Positions 5,340 through 5,426 of a DNA stretch of 5,426 bases are shown in pieces. Position numbers and translations under genes: made by a program. The notes under the pieces are model-generated. The model was not told where the DNA came from, made no database searches, and saw only the letters and a program-made list of their open reading frames with translations. Each line of letters opens with the position of its first letter. The first letter of the stretch is position 1. Origin of the DNA: Anaerolineae bacterium CG2_30_64_16 (lineage in GTDB: Bacteria; Chloroflexota; Anaerolineae; CG2-30-64-16); NCBI GenBank assembly GCA_001871755.1, contig MNXL01000132.1, positions 1 through 5,426 on the forward strand, in the 5' to 3' direction.

Positions 5340-5426
5340 AGCATGTAGTAGAGGGGGTTGTACGCGCCGAGGGCGAGAAAGAGGCCGATGGCGACCAGGA
5401 GGAGTAGCCTGCCGGATTGGGGATTG
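5231..5426 (-). pseudogene. YfhO-like protein, upstream part in a displaced frame (partial at window edge)
   Basis: In the frame whose codons include ATG 5344-5342, the minus strand reads LLLLVAIGLFLALGAYN, then PLYYMLWRVVPGFDWF and RAPARWLALYALGVAGLAG, ending near VGLDAW. NPLYY, PGFD.FRAPARW and the following helix are typical of YfhO-like proteins just before a cytoplasmic loop. This is the direct N-terminal continuation of the protein encoded at 5057-3315, but one frame away. In this frame translation would run through the repeats and stop at 4969-4967. The gene's start lies right of the window. I cannot tell a true frameshift from a sequencing or assembly slip in the repeat tract. Confidence 0.7.
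5414..5426 (+). repeat. GGATTGG heptads at the right edge (cut by window)
   Basis: GGATTGG at 5414-5420 is followed by GGATTG to the window end, again with a 7-bp period. It overlaps the upstream part of the YfhO-like gene and may be the edge of another heptad block. Only two units are visible. Confidence 0.5.

Overview
The window is GC-rich bacterial DNA with dense, compact coding, a GTG start, an apparently leaderless gene and many short dispersed or heptameric repeats in and between genes. This style fits an environmental Chloroflexota-like genome (Anaerolineae or a relative). That assignment rests on style and protein flavour only; there is no rRNA or marker gene here, so it is a weak inference.

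Layout from left to right. Positions 1-140 are a repeat-filled intergenic stretch: a 22-bp unit three times, then a GGGAATGAC-type hairpin. Positions 141-1502 (+) encode a complete MATE-family multidrug/cation antiporter. Directly after it, 1503-1819 (+) is a broken histidine kinase: only the end of its ATPase domain remains, preceded by a heptameric repeat hairpin and lacking a start codon. Positions 1820-1977 hold more heptads and one arm of a long inverted repeat. Positions 1978-3069 (-) encode an intact response regulator with an unusual order: receiver, LuxR/NarL-type helix-turn-helix, then a second complete receiver. It sits behind a textbook promoter (TTGACA, 17 bp, TATAAT) whose predicted start point falls on or beside the ATG. 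Positions 3070-3314 are intergenic, with a 24-bp-arm inverted repeat made of nested palindromes. From 3315 to the right edge (-) lies a large YfhO-like membrane protein, cut by the window end and split into two reading frames by a long block of 7-bp repeats inside the gene.

The main theme is repeat invasion of coding sequence. Heptad repeats (GGATTTC, GATTNNN and CCTGNNN types) occur at five places. In two of them the authentic protein sequence on either side lies in different frames. In the YfhO-like gene the 12-heptad CCTGNNN tract has a break in its alternating pattern that one missing heptad would explain, and adding one heptad would rejoin the two frames. Both frames are open right through the tract, so it is a candidate decay event, sequencing slip or slippage-controlled switch. 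No complete sensor kinase is visible for the response regulator; the kinase remnant faces it convergently and cannot be functional as it stands.
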